Counted from the stretch's first letter, positions 35,993 through 45,123 are shown. The stretch: DNA of 64,000 nucleotides from Vulcanimicrobiota bacterium (GCA_003161435.1 PMOS01000012.1:248001-312000), one strand, 5' to 3'. Translations and numbers: made by a program. The notes: generated from the sequence alone by a model not told the origin.

Positions 35993-36048
35993 TCGCCGCG
36001 CCGCGCGTTCGTCGTCTCTGAGCTCGACGAAGAGACGACGATCGTGCC

Positions 36049-36819
36049 CTAGCCGAGTTCGCGGTACACGGTACGTGAGATCCGGTTGATCCCCGCCACG
36101 CCCGCAGCCTGATCGCGCAAGTCGCCTTCGAGCACGACGAGCACGTACGGGTTCGCCCCGTACGGATCGACGATCCCCGCATCGTGACGGACGCCGGGAA
36201 GCTCGCCGGTCTTGTTGGCGAGCGGCACGCCCGGCGGCAGACCGCGCGCGATCTTCTCACGGTCCTCTTGGCCCAACAACGTGTCGACCATCGCCCGGCA
36301 CGAACGCGCCGATGCGATCGCCGTCGTTTCACCCCGTGCACCGCGTGCGATGGCGAGCAGCAACATGCCGACGTCGGCTGCGTCGGTTTCGTTCTCGTGC
36401 GTCTTCGAGAAGTGGAGGAAGTAGCGGCGCAGATGCGTCTTCTTCAGCCCCGCCCGAGCGGCGACATGGTTGATGGTCGCGAAACCGAACCGGTCGATCA
36501 GCACGTTGGCCGCCGTATTGTCGCTCTGTCGGATCATCGCGCGCATCAACGCGCCGATCGTCGCGGTCGCGCGCGGCCGAGCCGTTGCGAACGTCTCCGA
36601 TCCGCCGACGATGTCGTTCGCGTCGAACGGAGCCGGCGAATCGAGGTGAATCTCTCCACGATCGACGGCCTGATACGCGGCCACCATGATCGCGAGCTTG
36701 ATCACCGACGCGGCCGCGAAGACGGCGGTCGGTGCGATCGCAATCGCCGGCCGCGTCTCGCTCACGCGCTGCGCGAACACCGCGGTGCGGCCCGGGATCG
36801 CGGCGACGAGCGCGTCCAC
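36049..36819 (-). CDS. Class A beta-lactamase-related serine hydrolase
   Basis: At least 256 residues. Motifs in class A order: SVIK (SxxK nucleophile) near residue 39, SDN in [12 protein letters not shown] and KTG in [10 protein letters not shown]. It acts on beta-lactams or peptidoglycan-like amides in the periplasm. The GTG 36819 start leaves no signal peptide, but the frame continues upstream as [20 protein letters not shown], a convincing exported leader, back to a CTG at 36894 with GGA 5-6 nt before it. A CTG start seems likely; there is no ATG/GTG/TTG in that stretch. It follows rplA directly. Confidence 0.85.
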   Translation of the reverse strand: MDALVAAIPGRTAVFAQRVSETRPAIAIAPTAVFAAASVIKLAIMVAAYQAVDRGEIHLDSPAPFDANDIVGGSETFATARPRATATIGALMRAMIRQSDNTAANVLIDRFGFATINHVAARAGLKKTHLRRYFLHFSKTHENETDAADVGMLLLAIARGARGETTAIASARSCRAMVDTLLGQEDREKIARGLPPGVPLANKTGELPGVRHDAGIVDPYGANPYVLVVLEGDLRDQAAGVAGINRISRTVYRELG

Positions 36820-36904
36820 CGAAGACTCGCGAGCCGCGCTCGAAACCGGCGAGCCGGCGACGAGCGCCGCGCTCGCGGTCCCGAGGAAGTGCAGGCGGTC
36901 CGTG

Positions 36905-37612
36905 TTACGCGGTCGAGGCCGTGACCTTGATGCCGGTCGGGTCGACGCGCACGCCGGGCCCCATCGTCGACGCGATGGTGATCGAGCGCAGGTACGTGCC
37001 CTTGGACGCCGCCGGCTTCGCGCGCAGGATCGCGTCGAGCAGCACGCCGACGTTCTCGGTCAGCTGGCTCTCCTCGAACGACGCCTTGCCGACGATCGTG
37101 TGCACGATCCCGCTCTTGTCGAGACGATACTCGACCTTACCGGCCTTGATGTCGCGCACCGCGTTTCCGATATTCGGCGAGACGGTGCCCGACTTGGGAT
37201 TGGGCATCTTCTGCGCCAGGATGCGGCCGAGCTCTTTGCCGATCGACGGCATCATGTCGGGCGTCGCGACCGCAATGTCGAAGTCCGCGAAGCCGCCCTT
37301 GACGCGCTCGATGAGGTCCGCTTCGCCGACGATGTCGGCGCCCGCTTCCTGCGCCGCCTTTGCGGCGTCACCGCGCGCGAACGCGATGACGCGCACGATG
37401 CGGCCCGTGCCGTGCGGGAGGTTGACGGTGCCGCGCACGTTCTGATCGGACTTCTTCGGGTCGACCCCGAGCTTGATGTGGATCTCGACGGTTTCGTTGA
37501 ACTTCGCGGTCGCGTTGCGCTTGACGATCTGCGTCGCCTCGGCGGCGTCGTAGAGGCGGTCGTGGTCGAACGCCGCGACGAGGTTCTTGAACCGCTTGCC
37601 GTGCTTGCGCAT
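36905..37612 (-). CDS. rplA: 50S ribosomal protein L1
   Basis: 235 residues, normal length. [11 protein letters not shown] at the N-terminus, [20 protein letters not shown] and the C-terminal [13 protein letters not shown] are family signatures. L1 binds 23S rRNA at the L1 stalk and often represses its own operon. Its ATG shares one base with the rplK stop (TGATG). Confidence 0.97.
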   Translation of the reverse strand: MRKHGKRFKNLVAAFDHDRLYDAAEATQIVKRNATAKFNETVEIHIKLGVDPKKSDQNVRGTVNLPHGTGRIVRVIAFARGDAAKAAQEAGADIVGEADLIERVKGGFADFDIAVATPDMMPSIGKELGRILAQKMPNPKSGTVSPNIGNAVRDIKAGKVEYRLDKSGIVHTIVGKASFEESQLTENVGVLLDAILRAKPAASKGTYLRSITIASTMGPGVRVDPTGIKVTASTA

Positions 37613-38034
37613 CAGGCGACCTCGACGCCCATCGAGCGGGCGGTGCCGGCGACGATCTTCATCGCCGCGGCTTCATCGTTCGCGTTGAGGTCGGGCATCT
37701 TGGCTTGCGCGATCTCGCGCACCTGAGCCTGAGTGAGCTTCCCGACCTTGTTGCGGTTGGGTTCCTTCGATCCCGACTCGATCCCGAGCGCCCGCTTGAT
37801 CAGAAACGACGCCGGCGGCGTCTTCGTGATGAAGGTGAACGTGCGGTCTTCGAAGACCGTGATCTCGACCGGGATGATGAAGCCCTCTTGGGCCTTCGTG
37901 CGTTCGTTGTACTGCTTGCAGAAGTCCATGATGTTGAGCGAATAGGGGCCTAACGCCGGACCGACGGGAGGTGCAGGGGTCACCTTCCCGGCGGGAAGAG
38001 CGAGACCGATCTTCCCGACGACTCTTTTAGCCAT
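37612..38034 (-). CDS. rplK: 50S ribosomal protein L11
   Basis: 140 residues from ATG 38034. The N-terminal [22 protein letters not shown] and C-terminal [20 protein letters not shown] are hallmarks. L11 forms the GTPase-associated centre. secE and nusG, the usual upstream neighbours, are absent; the upstream gap instead carries four copies of the dispersed repeat. The frame to 38151 is an artefact of that gap. Confidence 0.97.
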   Translation of the reverse strand: MAKRVVGKIGLALPAGKVTPAPPVGPALGPYSLNIMDFCKQYNERTKAQEGFIIPVEITVFEDRTFTFITKTPPASFLIKRALGIESGSKEPNRNKVGKLTQAQVREIAQAKMPDLNANDEAAAMKIVAGTARSMGVEVA

Positions 38035-38154
38035 GGTGTTCCTTTCGACAGGCGGCGGATCGCGAGCGACCGACGCCATCTCCCCCACGAGTGAACGTAC
38101 CGGCAGCTGGGGTAGGCAACCGAGCACGGCCCCGGGCATCCCCGAGGGCAACGC

Positions 38155-38193
38155 CCCATATTACCACGCCCCGGGAACCCCCGTCACTTCCCT
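38155..38193 (-). promoter_or_regulatory. Possible rplK promoter
   Basis: On the minus strand a TAATAT hexamer (around 38162-38157) lies about 18 bp after GTGACG. The -35-like GTGAC comes from the edge of a dispersed-repeat copy. It is about 120 bp before rplK. Weakly supported. Confidence 0.25.
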
Positions 38194-38318
38194 GAGCCCG
38201 TCGAAGGCCCGCTCCGTCACCCTGAGTTTGCCGAAGGGCCGCTCCGTCACCCTGAGCTTGTCGAAGGGCGGGGCCGCGCCACGCATCGGTCACCCCTGAG
38301 CTCGGCGAAGGGGTGACC
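38183..38318. repeat. Array of four dispersed-repeat copies upstream of rplK
   Basis: Copies start at 38183, 38216, 38246 and 38289; the second and third are spaced exactly 30 bp and share the linker GGCCGCTCC or close variants. The third matches the consensus CCCTGAGCTTGTCGAAGGGC perfectly. The fourth extends to an inverted repeat, GGTCACCCC...GGGGTGACC. The array fills the gap between the polysaccharide deacetylase stop and the rplK upstream region. Confidence 0.85.
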
Positions 38319-38328
38319 CGCACCAGCG

Positions 38329-39054
38329 TCACCCAGGTGAGGACGCGACCAACTCGTCGAGCGTGACGAAGCGGTAGCCGCGCGCGCGCAGCGCGGCGAT
38401 CACGAGCGGCGCGAGCGAGGCTTCGTAGGCGCGCTCACCGGCGTCGTCGCGTCCTTGATCGCCGTCGTGCAGCACGACGATCGCGCCGTCGCCGACCTGC
38501 GCCAGCAGCCGGCGCGCGAGCGCATCGGGCGACGCGTGCGGCGACGTCTCGTCGAGCATCGCGCTCCACAGCGCGACGCGCATCCCGTGCCGAGCGGCGG
38601 CGTCGAGTACCGCGGCGTTGCGCGCGCCGAACGGGGGTCGCAGCCAACGCGCGTGCCGGCCGGTCGCGGCGGTGATCGCGTCGTCCGCATCCGCGATCTG
38701 CGCATCGAGCGCGCCGGGTGCGAGCAGCGCGTTGAGGTGCGCGTGCGTCTGCGAGTGGTCCTCGACCTCGTCGCCGTCGGCGACCATCCGGCGCAGCAGG
38801 GCGGGCTCGCGGCGCGCCGCGCGGCCTACTACGAAGAACGTCCCGGGGACGTGCTCGCGCTCGAGCACGCCGAGCAAACGATCGGTGACGCCGCGCGTCG
38901 GCCCGTCGTCGAAAGTCAGCGCGACGACGTGACCGCGACCATGCGTGACGACGGGTTGGAAGGCGCCGGCGCGCGGCGACTCGACGAGCTCGTACAAGCC
39001 GAAGCAACCCGCCGCGAGCAGCACGAGCGCCGCGACCGCGCGCAGCGGCGTCAC
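38329..39054 (-). CDS. Exported polysaccharide deacetylase (NodB domain)
   Basis: 241 residues with an N-terminal membrane/signal segment (AVAALVLLAAGCFGLYELV). NodB motifs: LTFDDGPT (motif 1), DHSQTHAHL (metal histidines), RPPFGARN (motif 3), and C-terminal VLHDGD. It should remove acetyl groups from N-acetylated cell-wall or surface glycans. ATGA overlap with the preceding membrane-anchored protein. Confidence 0.9.
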   Translation of the reverse strand: MTPLRAVAALVLLAAGCFGLYELVESPRAGAFQPVVTHGRGHVVALTFDDGPTRGVTDRLLGVLEREHVPGTFFVVGRAARREPALLRRMVADGDEVEDHSQTHAHLNALLAPGALDAQIADADDAITAATGRHARWLRPPFGARNAAVLDAAARHGMRVALWSAMLDETSPHASPDALARRLLAQVGDGAIVVLHDGDQGRDDAGERAYEASLAPLVIAALRARGYRFVTLDELVASSPG

Positions 39055-39698
39055 GAGCGCAGCAGCTTCTCCCGCGCCGCCGCGACCGTCTTCTTGAACT
39101 GCGGCGGGCCGAACGACGCGAAGTCGTCGACGACTTGCTGATAGCGCGGATCGGCGGTCGACGTCGAGTTGAGCGTAATCAAGTCGGGGACCGGCTTGTT
39201 CTTGTCGAGATGGATCTCGTACTGGCGGCCCGCCGTCGTCGCGAGGTAGTGCGGATCGGCGAAGGAGAACTTGTGCGTCCCGCTGCGACCGCCGTCGACC
39301 TGCGCGACCGACACCGTATAGATGTTGCTGGTATCGCCGCGCAACGGACGCGTCTGCAGTTCCCAGAGGCCGTCTTGCACGAGCTTCTGGAACGCGAACG
39401 TGACGTCATAGCCTTGAATCGGCGAGGTGAACTTGGCGATCCGCGTCCCCGCGCGGTTCTCCGCGGTGTAGGACGCGCTGGACCTGCCGTTGTCGTTGTC
39501 CAGCCGCCACTCCTCACGGGCGATCGGTCCCTTGTCGTGGGTGATCGCTTCGTCGACGTGCAGCTCCGAACGCTGATTGCGCACGGAGTTGACCGCCTGG
39601 TACCGCTGGGACTCAGCCGGCCAGAAGATCTTCCAGCCCGCGATGAGCCCGGCGATCGCGACGATCACGATCAGGAGCGTGGTGGGAAAGCGACGCAT
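39051..39698 (-). CDS. Membrane-anchored protein of unknown function
   Basis: 215 residues. One N-terminal helix (TTLLIVIVAIAGLIAGWKIF) then a beta-rich extracytoplasmic domain with many charged and Thr/Ser residues. No recognised family. Translationally coupled to the deacetylase, so a role in envelope glycan processing is plausible. Confidence 0.7.
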   Translation of the reverse strand: MRRFPTTLLIVIVAIAGLIAGWKIFWPAESQRYQAVNSVRNQRSELHVDEAITHDKGPIAREEWRLDNDNGRSSASYTAENRAGTRIAKFTSPIQGYDVTFAFQKLVQDGLWELQTRPLRGDTSNIYTVSVAQVDGGRSGTHKFSFADPHYLATTAGRQYEIHLDKNKPVPDLITLNSTSTADPRYQQVVDDFASFGPPQFKKTVAAAREKLLRS

Positions 39699-39734
39699 CT
39701 GCTCTTCTACAACTGCGATCGGGCCGGCAAAGTG

Positions 39735-40154
39735 TCAGCGGTTCGCGTCGAGGACCTCATTGACGACGGCATCCGCAGCCTTGTTCTGCTCACGGCGCAC
39801 GTGTTGGACGTCGGTCCGTCCGAACTTGCGCAGCAGTGCTTTCGCTTGCGCGTGCAGCGGGATGAGCCCCGGGTGCTTCACGCGATAGGCTCCGCTGAGC
39901 TGGCGCACGACCAGCTCGGAGTCCATGCGCACGGAGATTTCGTCGACCCCCCGTGCCAGCGCGGCCTTGAGCCCCTCGAGGAGGCCCGTCCACTCGGCGA
40001 CGTTGTTGGTCGTGACGCCCAAAAACGTCCCGACCTTCTCGAGTACCTCGCCGTCTTCGGCGTACAGGACTGCCCCGGATGCGGCCGGACCGGGATTGCC
40101 GCGAGATCCGCCGTCGGCGTAGAGCGTTGCCTTCACGTCCAGGAGGGGAACCAC
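39735..40154 (-). CDS. RNase HI family protein
   Basis: 139 residues. The catalytic residues are D in YADGGSRGNPGPAA, E in NVAEWTGLLEGL, D in VRMDSELVVRQL and D in NKAADAVVNEVLD, giving the DEDD set. It lacks the basic protrusion of E. coli RnhA, like the YpdQ/Rv2228c-type group. It degrades RNA in RNA-DNA hybrids. Divergent from tRNA-Pro. Confidence 0.9.
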   Translation of the reverse strand: MVPLLDVKATLYADGGSRGNPGPAASGAVLYAEDGEVLEKVGTFLGVTTNNVAEWTGLLEGLKAALARGVDEISVRMDSELVVRQLSGAYRVKHPGLIPLHAQAKALLRKFGRTDVQHVRREQNKAADAVVNEVLDANR

Positions 40155-40202
40155 ATCGAACGGCTTATTACCTCTCGGGCCATCGCGCGGATGGCGTGGT
40201 CT

Positions 40203-40276
40203 CGGGCAGTAGCGCAGCTTGGTAGCGCATCAGTCTGGGGGACTGGGGGTCGCAGGTTCAAATCCTGTCTGCCCGA
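40203..40276 (+). tRNA. tRNA-Pro (anticodon GGG), CCA not encoded
   Basis: Acceptor CGGGCAG/CTGCCCG, D-arm AGCGCAGCTTGGTAGCGC, anticodon stem TCAGT/ACTGG around loop CTGGGGG (anticodon GGG), T-arm GCAGGTTCAAATCCTGT and discriminator A, as usual for proline. The 3' neighbour is TAC, so CCA must be added enzymatically, unlike the two tRNAs at 9.8 kb. Confidence 0.96.
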
Positions 40277-40287
40277 TACGTGGAAAC

Positions 40288-40318
40288 GCCGGATTCCTCA
40301 AGCAGGGTCCGGCTTTTT
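40288..40318 (+). terminator. Intrinsic terminator of tRNA-Pro
   Basis: GCCGGA (40288-40293) pairs with TCCGGC (40308-40313) and is followed by TTTTT. It lies 12 bp beyond the tRNA 3' end. Confidence 0.85.
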
Positions 40319-40673
40319 CTATGTCCCGTGGTTTCGGTCGCTCGCGAGCTTTCGTCCCGGCTTAGGAAGCAATTTGAGGGGCACCGAGGGGTACTGGCGG
40401 GGGTACAGATCCGAACCGCGCCGCAGCTTGGACGTGTCGCTCGCGAATCCCATGGGACTTCGCCTGGACCAGGTTCGAAGAACTCGAAATGTGCCGCTGC
40501 TCCTGAAGGGCTGATTCGATGGTGCCACCGCACCAAGCGACGTTCCTTAGAGAGTCTCATTCGTAAGCTACGATTCCGATGTAATTAGTCGATCAATCAG
40601 CCACGGCGCCAGATCCTTCGCGATCTCGTCGCCAATAAATTTCCCGGGCGATAGAATGCTGTCCCCGTGGTCT
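40319..40673. other. Gap after tRNA-Pro with no convincing gene
   Basis: Overlapping short frames exist on both strands but none has a start with a ribosome site, recognisable domain or consistent composition. Base composition falls toward 40.6 kb. I looked for a second copy of the tRNA-Pro 3' end that would mark an integration site and did not see one by eye. Confidence 0.5.
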
Positions 40674-40949
40674 TCACGCCGGTCCGAAGACCGAGCGCCT
40701 CGTTAAACCCCTGACACCTTCGGCACGCTTAGCGTTTCGGATCTTTGCGACACTCTCTTTGATACACTCCTCCGCGGAGAAGTGACTCCATCCCAGTACG
40801 CGCGTCTCAATTCCGAGCGACTCGCCTACGATATAATCTGGAAGGATTTCTTCGTCGCGGCGCTCGTACGGAATCGACGCTCCGTCGAGGCGGCTCGTCA
40901 AGGCATTCCACACACGCTGACGGTACTTTGACACGCGCGATTGTACCAT
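40674..40949 (-). CDS. Small hypothetical protein
   Basis: 91 residues from ATG 40949: a basic N-terminus (SRVSKYRQRVWNALTSRL), then an acidic middle (RRDEEILPDYIVGESLG) and a helical C-terminus ending in a basic tail. Composition looks coding. No family recognised. It lies in the sparse patch after tRNA-Pro with lower GC than its neighbours. Confidence 0.5.
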   Translation of the reverse strand: MVQSRVSKYRQRVWNALTSRLDGASIPYERRDEEILPDYIVGESLGIETRVLGWSHFSAEECIKESVAKIRNAKRAEGVRGLTRRSVFGPA

Positions 40950-41168
40950 CGGTCGACGAATTCGGACTCGCCTTCGTCCGACGACAGCGGCGCCGCAAAA
41001 CCTTACGAGAACCGCTCTACGGAGCGGTTTTTCGTTTTTTGGCGCCGGTTTCCGGATCGAGCCAACGAAGGCGCCAAGCCCGCGTTGTGGCCCAATCGCG
41101 GATACGCGCGGCGTCGACAGATCGGTGTGCGTCAGATCGCCGATCACGACCGGCCGCGGGTTTCGCAG

Positions 41169-42014
41169 TTAACCTGTGGCTTGCATCGCGAGCGCGTAGA
41201 ATTTCGAAAGACCGGCAAAGGCGTTCCCATAGCCTCGTCTCATGAGAGGCGTTCGGTCCGTTACGTGTAGGCCGACTGCTGAAAGCCAACCCGTGAACGG
41301 GCCAACCTCTGGTACGTCGATGCGAATGCGTGCCATCCGGCCCTGCCCTGCAAGGGCACCAACTACGGCAAGGGCTCCGGACTCGGTGTCAGCCACGACC
41401 GGTCCGATATGGACGATATCGATGTTTCGCCAGGCAATTGCAAACGACAGGTTATTATTCGCTCGGTGCACCGCAACGCCGGACGCTCTGCGGAGGAGTC
41501 CGCGCATGAGCGATTCGCGTCTGGATCCGAATGCCTGCGCGTCTGCGGCAACAAGCTGATCGAATAGGCCGGCGGAGAGTTGCGCCGGCGTAAAACACTG
41601 CGCAGTCTTCGCCGGCATCTTTGACTGCCACCGACCTTCATAGGTCGTTGCAGCAGCATGTTCTGTGAAGCCGAGACGCTCGTAAAGTGGACGACCTTCA
41701 GCCGTGGCGTAAAGCAGTACGGTCGCTGGACCCGCGCGTTCCAGAGCCACAGCCATTAACGCTCGCCCGAAACCGCGCCTGCCGAGGCGCGCCCTAACCA
41801 GTAGCATACCGATAAACGCAACGTCGTCGTAGCGCATCAAGATGACGGCGCCCCCTAACTCGCCATCTCGATCGTCGAATCCCCAACCCTCACCGACGTC
41901 AAGTAAAACGTTCCATTTCGTTCGCTCGCACGCCCAACCACGGTCAAGCGCGAGCCGCAAGCAATGGTCTACATCGGCTCGATCGAGTCGGCGAATCTGT
42001 GCGCTACCGTCCAC
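41169..42014 (-). CDS. Two-domain GNAT acetyltransferase
   Basis: 281 residues. The N-terminal GNAT domain has FIGMLLVRARLGRRGFGRALM (acetyl-CoA loop) and PLYERLGFTEH. The C-terminal half (VHIGPVVADTESGALAVVGAL onward) is a second GNAT-like domain of the kind found in YitH/HolE-type proteins. Substrate unknown. It stands alone in the low-density patch. Confidence 0.85.
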   Translation of the reverse strand: MDGSAQIRRLDRADVDHCLRLALDRGWACERTKWNVLLDVGEGWGFDDRDGELGGAVILMRYDDVAFIGMLLVRARLGRRGFGRALMAVALERAGPATVLLYATAEGRPLYERLGFTEHAAATTYEGRWQSKMPAKTAQCFTPAQLSAGLFDQLVAADAQAFGSRRESLMRGLLRRASGVAVHRANNNLSFAIAWRNIDIVHIGPVVADTESGALAVVGALAGQGRMARIRIDVPEVGPFTGWLSAVGLHVTDRTPLMRRGYGNAFAGLSKFYALAMQATG

Positions 42015-42436
42015 GGCAGCCTTTTATACGCACTTTACGGCCAAAGCGCTGACGAAGGCACAAGAAATAACGTGCACGCGTCACACCACAACGTCGATCA
42101 CATTCGTCGTCGCGCCGCCCGATTGGAAGCCAGGAAACATCAGACAGCGATCCTTCCACCCACGAGAACCTCCGCGCAGCTAAGCGCTTTTCCCAGTTGC
42201 TTCGGCGAGCGTTTTCGGATTCTTCTGTGCCCATCAGATATCGTGCTTTTCCGACGTACTGCCGGAGGATGTGCTGAATGAGGTTGCGCTCGAGGAGTGA
42301 TGCGCTAAGACGAACCGAGACGGGAGCCAGCGTCGCGCTGCCGGTTTCTTGGCCTTGACCTGCAAGCCGGGAAACGCGAATCCGTCAGCGAAGGCGCCTC
42401 TGCCATCTGGGCATACCGGCTGAAAGGATCACGCAC
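42015..42436. other. Intergenic region with no convincing gene
   Basis: 422 bp between a minus-strand GNAT gene and a plus-strand MFS gene, so it should hold both promoters. I see no long coding frame with sensible composition and no clear hairpin. AAAGGA at 42423-42428 is the ribosome site of the MFS gene. Confidence 0.5.
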
Positions 42437-43831
42437 GTGACCACCGCCACCTTCGGTACGCCGACCATCGCCGCGCGGCTCGACCGCCTGCCGGCCTCGA
42501 ACTTCTTCAAACGGCTCGTCATCCTGATCTCGCTCGGCGGGCTCTTCGAGTTCTACGATCTCTTCATGACCGGCTACATCGGCGCCGGCCTCATCGGAGC
42601 GAAGATCTACAGCTCGACGACGCCCAATCCGTTCGACCTGGGCGGCTTCGCGAGCTTCGCCGGCGCTTCGTTCGCCGGGATGTGGATCGGGACGCTGATC
42701 TTCAGTTGGGTTTCCGACCGCTTCGGCCGCCGGGCCGCGTTCACGTACTCACTCTTATGGTACTCGGTGGCCACGCTCGTGATGGCGTTCATGAGTACGG
42801 CCGTGTGGATCGACGTGTGGCGGCTCCTGGCGGGGATCGGCGTGGGCGTGCAGCTCATCACGATCGATGCGTACATCACCGAGATCACGCCGAAACAGTC
42901 GCGCGGACGCTACATCCAGCTCACGCAGGCCGTGACCTACTGCGCCGTTCCGGTCGTCGCGCTGGTCGCGCGGTTCGCGATCCCACAAGTGATCCTCGGT
43001 CTCGACGGCTGGCGTTGGGTCGCGATCGTCGGTTCGCTCGGCGCGCTCGTCGTGTGGTTCATCCGGGCACGACTTCCCGAATCGCCGCGGTGGCTCGAAA
43101 CCCACGGACATCAGGCTGAGGCGGAGCTGGTCATGAGCCGCATGGAAGAGGCCGTGCGCGCCGAAACCGGCCGCGAGCTCCCGCCGCCCCAGCCGCTTCC
43201 GGACGAAGCTGCCGCGACCAAAGGCGCCTGGACCGAGATCTTCAGCCCGGCCTACCGGCCTCGCACGATCATGCTGAGCATCTTCAACTTCTTTCAAACG
43301 ATCGGATTCTACGGCTTCGCGGCCTGGGTACCGGTGTTGCTGTTGAGCGAAGGAATTACGGTGACCAAGTCGCTCACCTACGTCCTCATCATCGCACTGC
43401 TCAATCCGTTCGGACCCCTGATCGCCTATTCGTTCTTCGCCGAAAAGATCGAACGCAAGTGGCAGATCGTCGGCCTCGCGCTCATCATTGCGATGTGCGG
43501 TCTCATTTGGTCGCAGATGCGCGAAGCCGCCGGCATCATCATCCTGGGCGGACTGATCACGCTTGCCAACAACGCGTTCTCGGGTGCGTTCCACGCCTAT
43601 CAGGCGGAGCTCTATCCGACGCGGATTCGTGCGCAGGCGGTTGGATTTGCCTACAGCTGGAGCCGCTTCAGTTCGATCTTCATCGGCTTCGCGATCGCCG
43701 CGGCGCTCGCACGGTACGGCGTTACCGGCGTGTTCGTCATCATCGCGATCGCGATGGTCATCGTAGCTTGCGTGATCGGATTCTTCGGACCAAAGACCAA
43801 CAACGTGCGGCTGGAACAACTCTCCCGTTGA
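42437..43831 (+). CDS. MFS transporter (sugar/organic-acid porter type)
   Basis: 464 residues from GTG 42437 with AAAGGA 8 nt upstream. Twelve helices. LFEFYDLFMTGYIGAGLI in helix 1, WVSDRFGRRAAF in loop 2-3 and LPESPRWLETHG before the central loop are sugar-porter/aromatic-acid:proton symporter features. The central loop is acidic and Pro-rich. A small organic acid or niacin-like substrate is likely but not provable. Confidence 0.88.
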   Translation: MTTATFGTPTIAARLDRLPASNFFKRLVILISLGGLFEFYDLFMTGYIGAGLIGAKIYSSTTPNPFDLGGFASFAGASFAGMWIGTLIFSWVSDRFGRRAAFTYSLLWYSVATLVMAFMSTAVWIDVWRLLAGIGVGVQLITIDAYITEITPKQSRGRYIQLTQAVTYCAVPVVALVARFAIPQVILGLDGWRWVAIVGSLGALVVWFIRARLPESPRWLETHGHQAEAELVMSRMEEAVRAETGRELPPPQPLPDEAAATKGAWTEIFSPAYRPRTIMLSIFNFFQTIGFYGFAAWVPVLLLSEGITVTKSLTYVLIIALLNPFGPLIAYSFFAEKIERKWQIVGLALIIAMCGLIWSQMREAAGIIILGGLITLANNAFSGAFHAYQAELYPTRIRAQAVGFAYSWSRFSSIFIGFAIAAALARYGVTGVFVIIAIAMVIVACVIGFFGPKTNNVRLEQLSR

Positions 43832-43885
43832 AACGTTCGGCTCGGGAACGGATTTAGCGTCCTGCCTGACCAAAGGGCTCGCTCA

Positions 43886-44674
43886 ATGAATCGTTTAGCG
43901 GGGAAGACCGCGATCGTTACGGGAGCTGCCAGCGGGATCGGGAAGGCGGCGGTGGAGCTCTTTGCGAGCGAAGGCGCGCGCATCGTGGCGGTCGATGTGT
44001 CGCCGAACGTCGATGCGGTCGTACGCGGCATCGTCGAGCGAGGATCGCAGGCCGTCGCCCTTACCGGCGACGCCGCCGATCCGGCGTTCGTCGGCGACGT
44101 CGTCGATACCGCGGTGAAGCGTTTCGGCACGCTCGACGTTGCGTTCGCGAACGCGGGGATCTCCGGCGGGCTCGTTCCGTTCTTCGACCTCACGCTCGAC
44201 GATTGGCAGCGGATTCTGCGCGTCAATCTGCTCGGCACGTTTCTCCTGGTGCAGAGCACCGCGCGCGTAATGGTGAACCAAGGCCGCGGTTCGATCATCT
44301 GCACGGCGTCGGTCGCGGGTTTGCGGTTCGGTGCCGGCGGCATGCCGTACAGTGCCAGCAAAGCGGGCGTGATCAGCCTCGTGCAGACCGCCGCGAACCA
44401 GCTGACGGGGACCGGCGTGCGCGTGAACGCGATCTGCCCCGGCCTCACCGAAACGGGGATGACGCAGCCGGTCTTCGACTACGCGCGCGCCAAAGGCAGC
44501 GGCCACAAACTCGGACAGCTGAATCCGCTCAAGCGCGCAGCGGTCCCCAGCGAGATCGCACACGTCGCCCTCTTCTTGGCGTCCGACGACGCGTCGTACG
44601 TCGACGGCCAGGCGATCGCGGTCGACGGCGGCCTGTCGAGCTCGCACCCGGTCGTACCCGGCAAGATGGCGTGA
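43886..44674 (+). CDS. Short-chain dehydrogenase/reductase
   Basis: 262 residues, classical SDR. NAD(P) site TGAASGIG, acidic residue in VAVDVS suggesting NAD preference, FANAGISG, catalytic serine in ICTASVAG and YSASK. The C-terminal YVDGQAIAVDGG is typical. Substrate unknown. GTGA overlap with the following YdcZ-type gene and 54 bp after the MFS gene, so the three may form an uptake/oxidation operon. Confidence 0.92.
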   Translation: MNRLAGKTAIVTGAASGIGKAAVELFASEGARIVAVDVSPNVDAVVRGIVERGSQAVALTGDAADPAFVGDVVDTAVKRFGTLDVAFANAGISGGLVPFFDLTLDDWQRILRVNLLGTFLLVQSTARVMVNQGRGSIICTASVAGLRFGAGGMPYSASKAGVISLVQTAANQLTGTGVRVNAICPGLTETGMTQPVFDYARAKGSGHKLGQLNPLKRAAVPSEIAHVALFLASDDASYVDGQAIAVDGGLSSSHPVVPGKMA

Positions 44675-45123
44675 CCACGCTGCGGTTTCTTCTGCTCGCG
44701 CTGCTCGCAGTCGCGGCGGGCGTGAGCTTCGTCGTGCAGGCCAGCGTCAACGCGAAACTGCGCGCCGACCTCGCCTCACCGTCGTGGGCGGCGTTTTGGA
44801 GTTACGCCGGCGGTACGGTCACGATGGCGGTGGTGTTGCTCGTAACGCGCACGCCGTGGGTCGCGTCGACCGCGTTCGCGAAGAGCGCATGGTGGGGATG
44901 GACGGGCGGCTTCTTCGGCGCCGTCTACATCATGATCTCGATCGTTTTACTGCCTCGCCTCGGCGCCGCGACGGTCGTCGCGCTCATCGTCGTCGGCCAG
45001 ATGCTCGCCTCGGTGGCGTTCGACAACGCCGGCGCCTTCGGGCTCCCGCGCCATTCCATCGACGTCCCGCGCGTCGCCGGCGCGCTGCTCCTGGTGGCCG
45101 GCGTTTTCCTGATCAGGCGGTAG
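44671..45123 (+). CDS. DMT-superfamily YdcZ-like membrane protein
   Basis: 150 residues from GTG 44671. Five hydrophobic helices with FVVQASVNAKLR in helix 1, GWTGGFFGAVYIMISIVLLPRLGAA and a C-terminal GALLLVAGVFLIRR, the DUF606/YdcZ pattern. Presumed small-molecule exporter. Its end overlaps the convergent bactofilin-like gene by 11 bp. Confidence 0.85.
   Translation: MTTLRFLLLALLAVAAGVSFVVQASVNAKLRADLASPSWAAFWSYAGGTVTMAVVLLVTRTPWVASTAFAKSAWWGWTGGFFGAVYIMISIVLLPRLGAATVVALIVVGQMLASVAFDNAGAFGLPRHSIDVPRVAGALLLVAGVFLIRR

Noticed and set aside
38183-38318. Possible CRISPR array
   Set aside because: The spacing is only partly regular, the repeat is 20-24 bp and also occurs singly elsewhere and inside mutS2, the intervals are nearly identical rather than unique spacers, and no cas genes are present.
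39135-40514. 459-codon plus-strand frame crossing tRNA-Pro
   Set aside because: It is antisense to two real genes and runs through a tRNA; composition is shadow-like.
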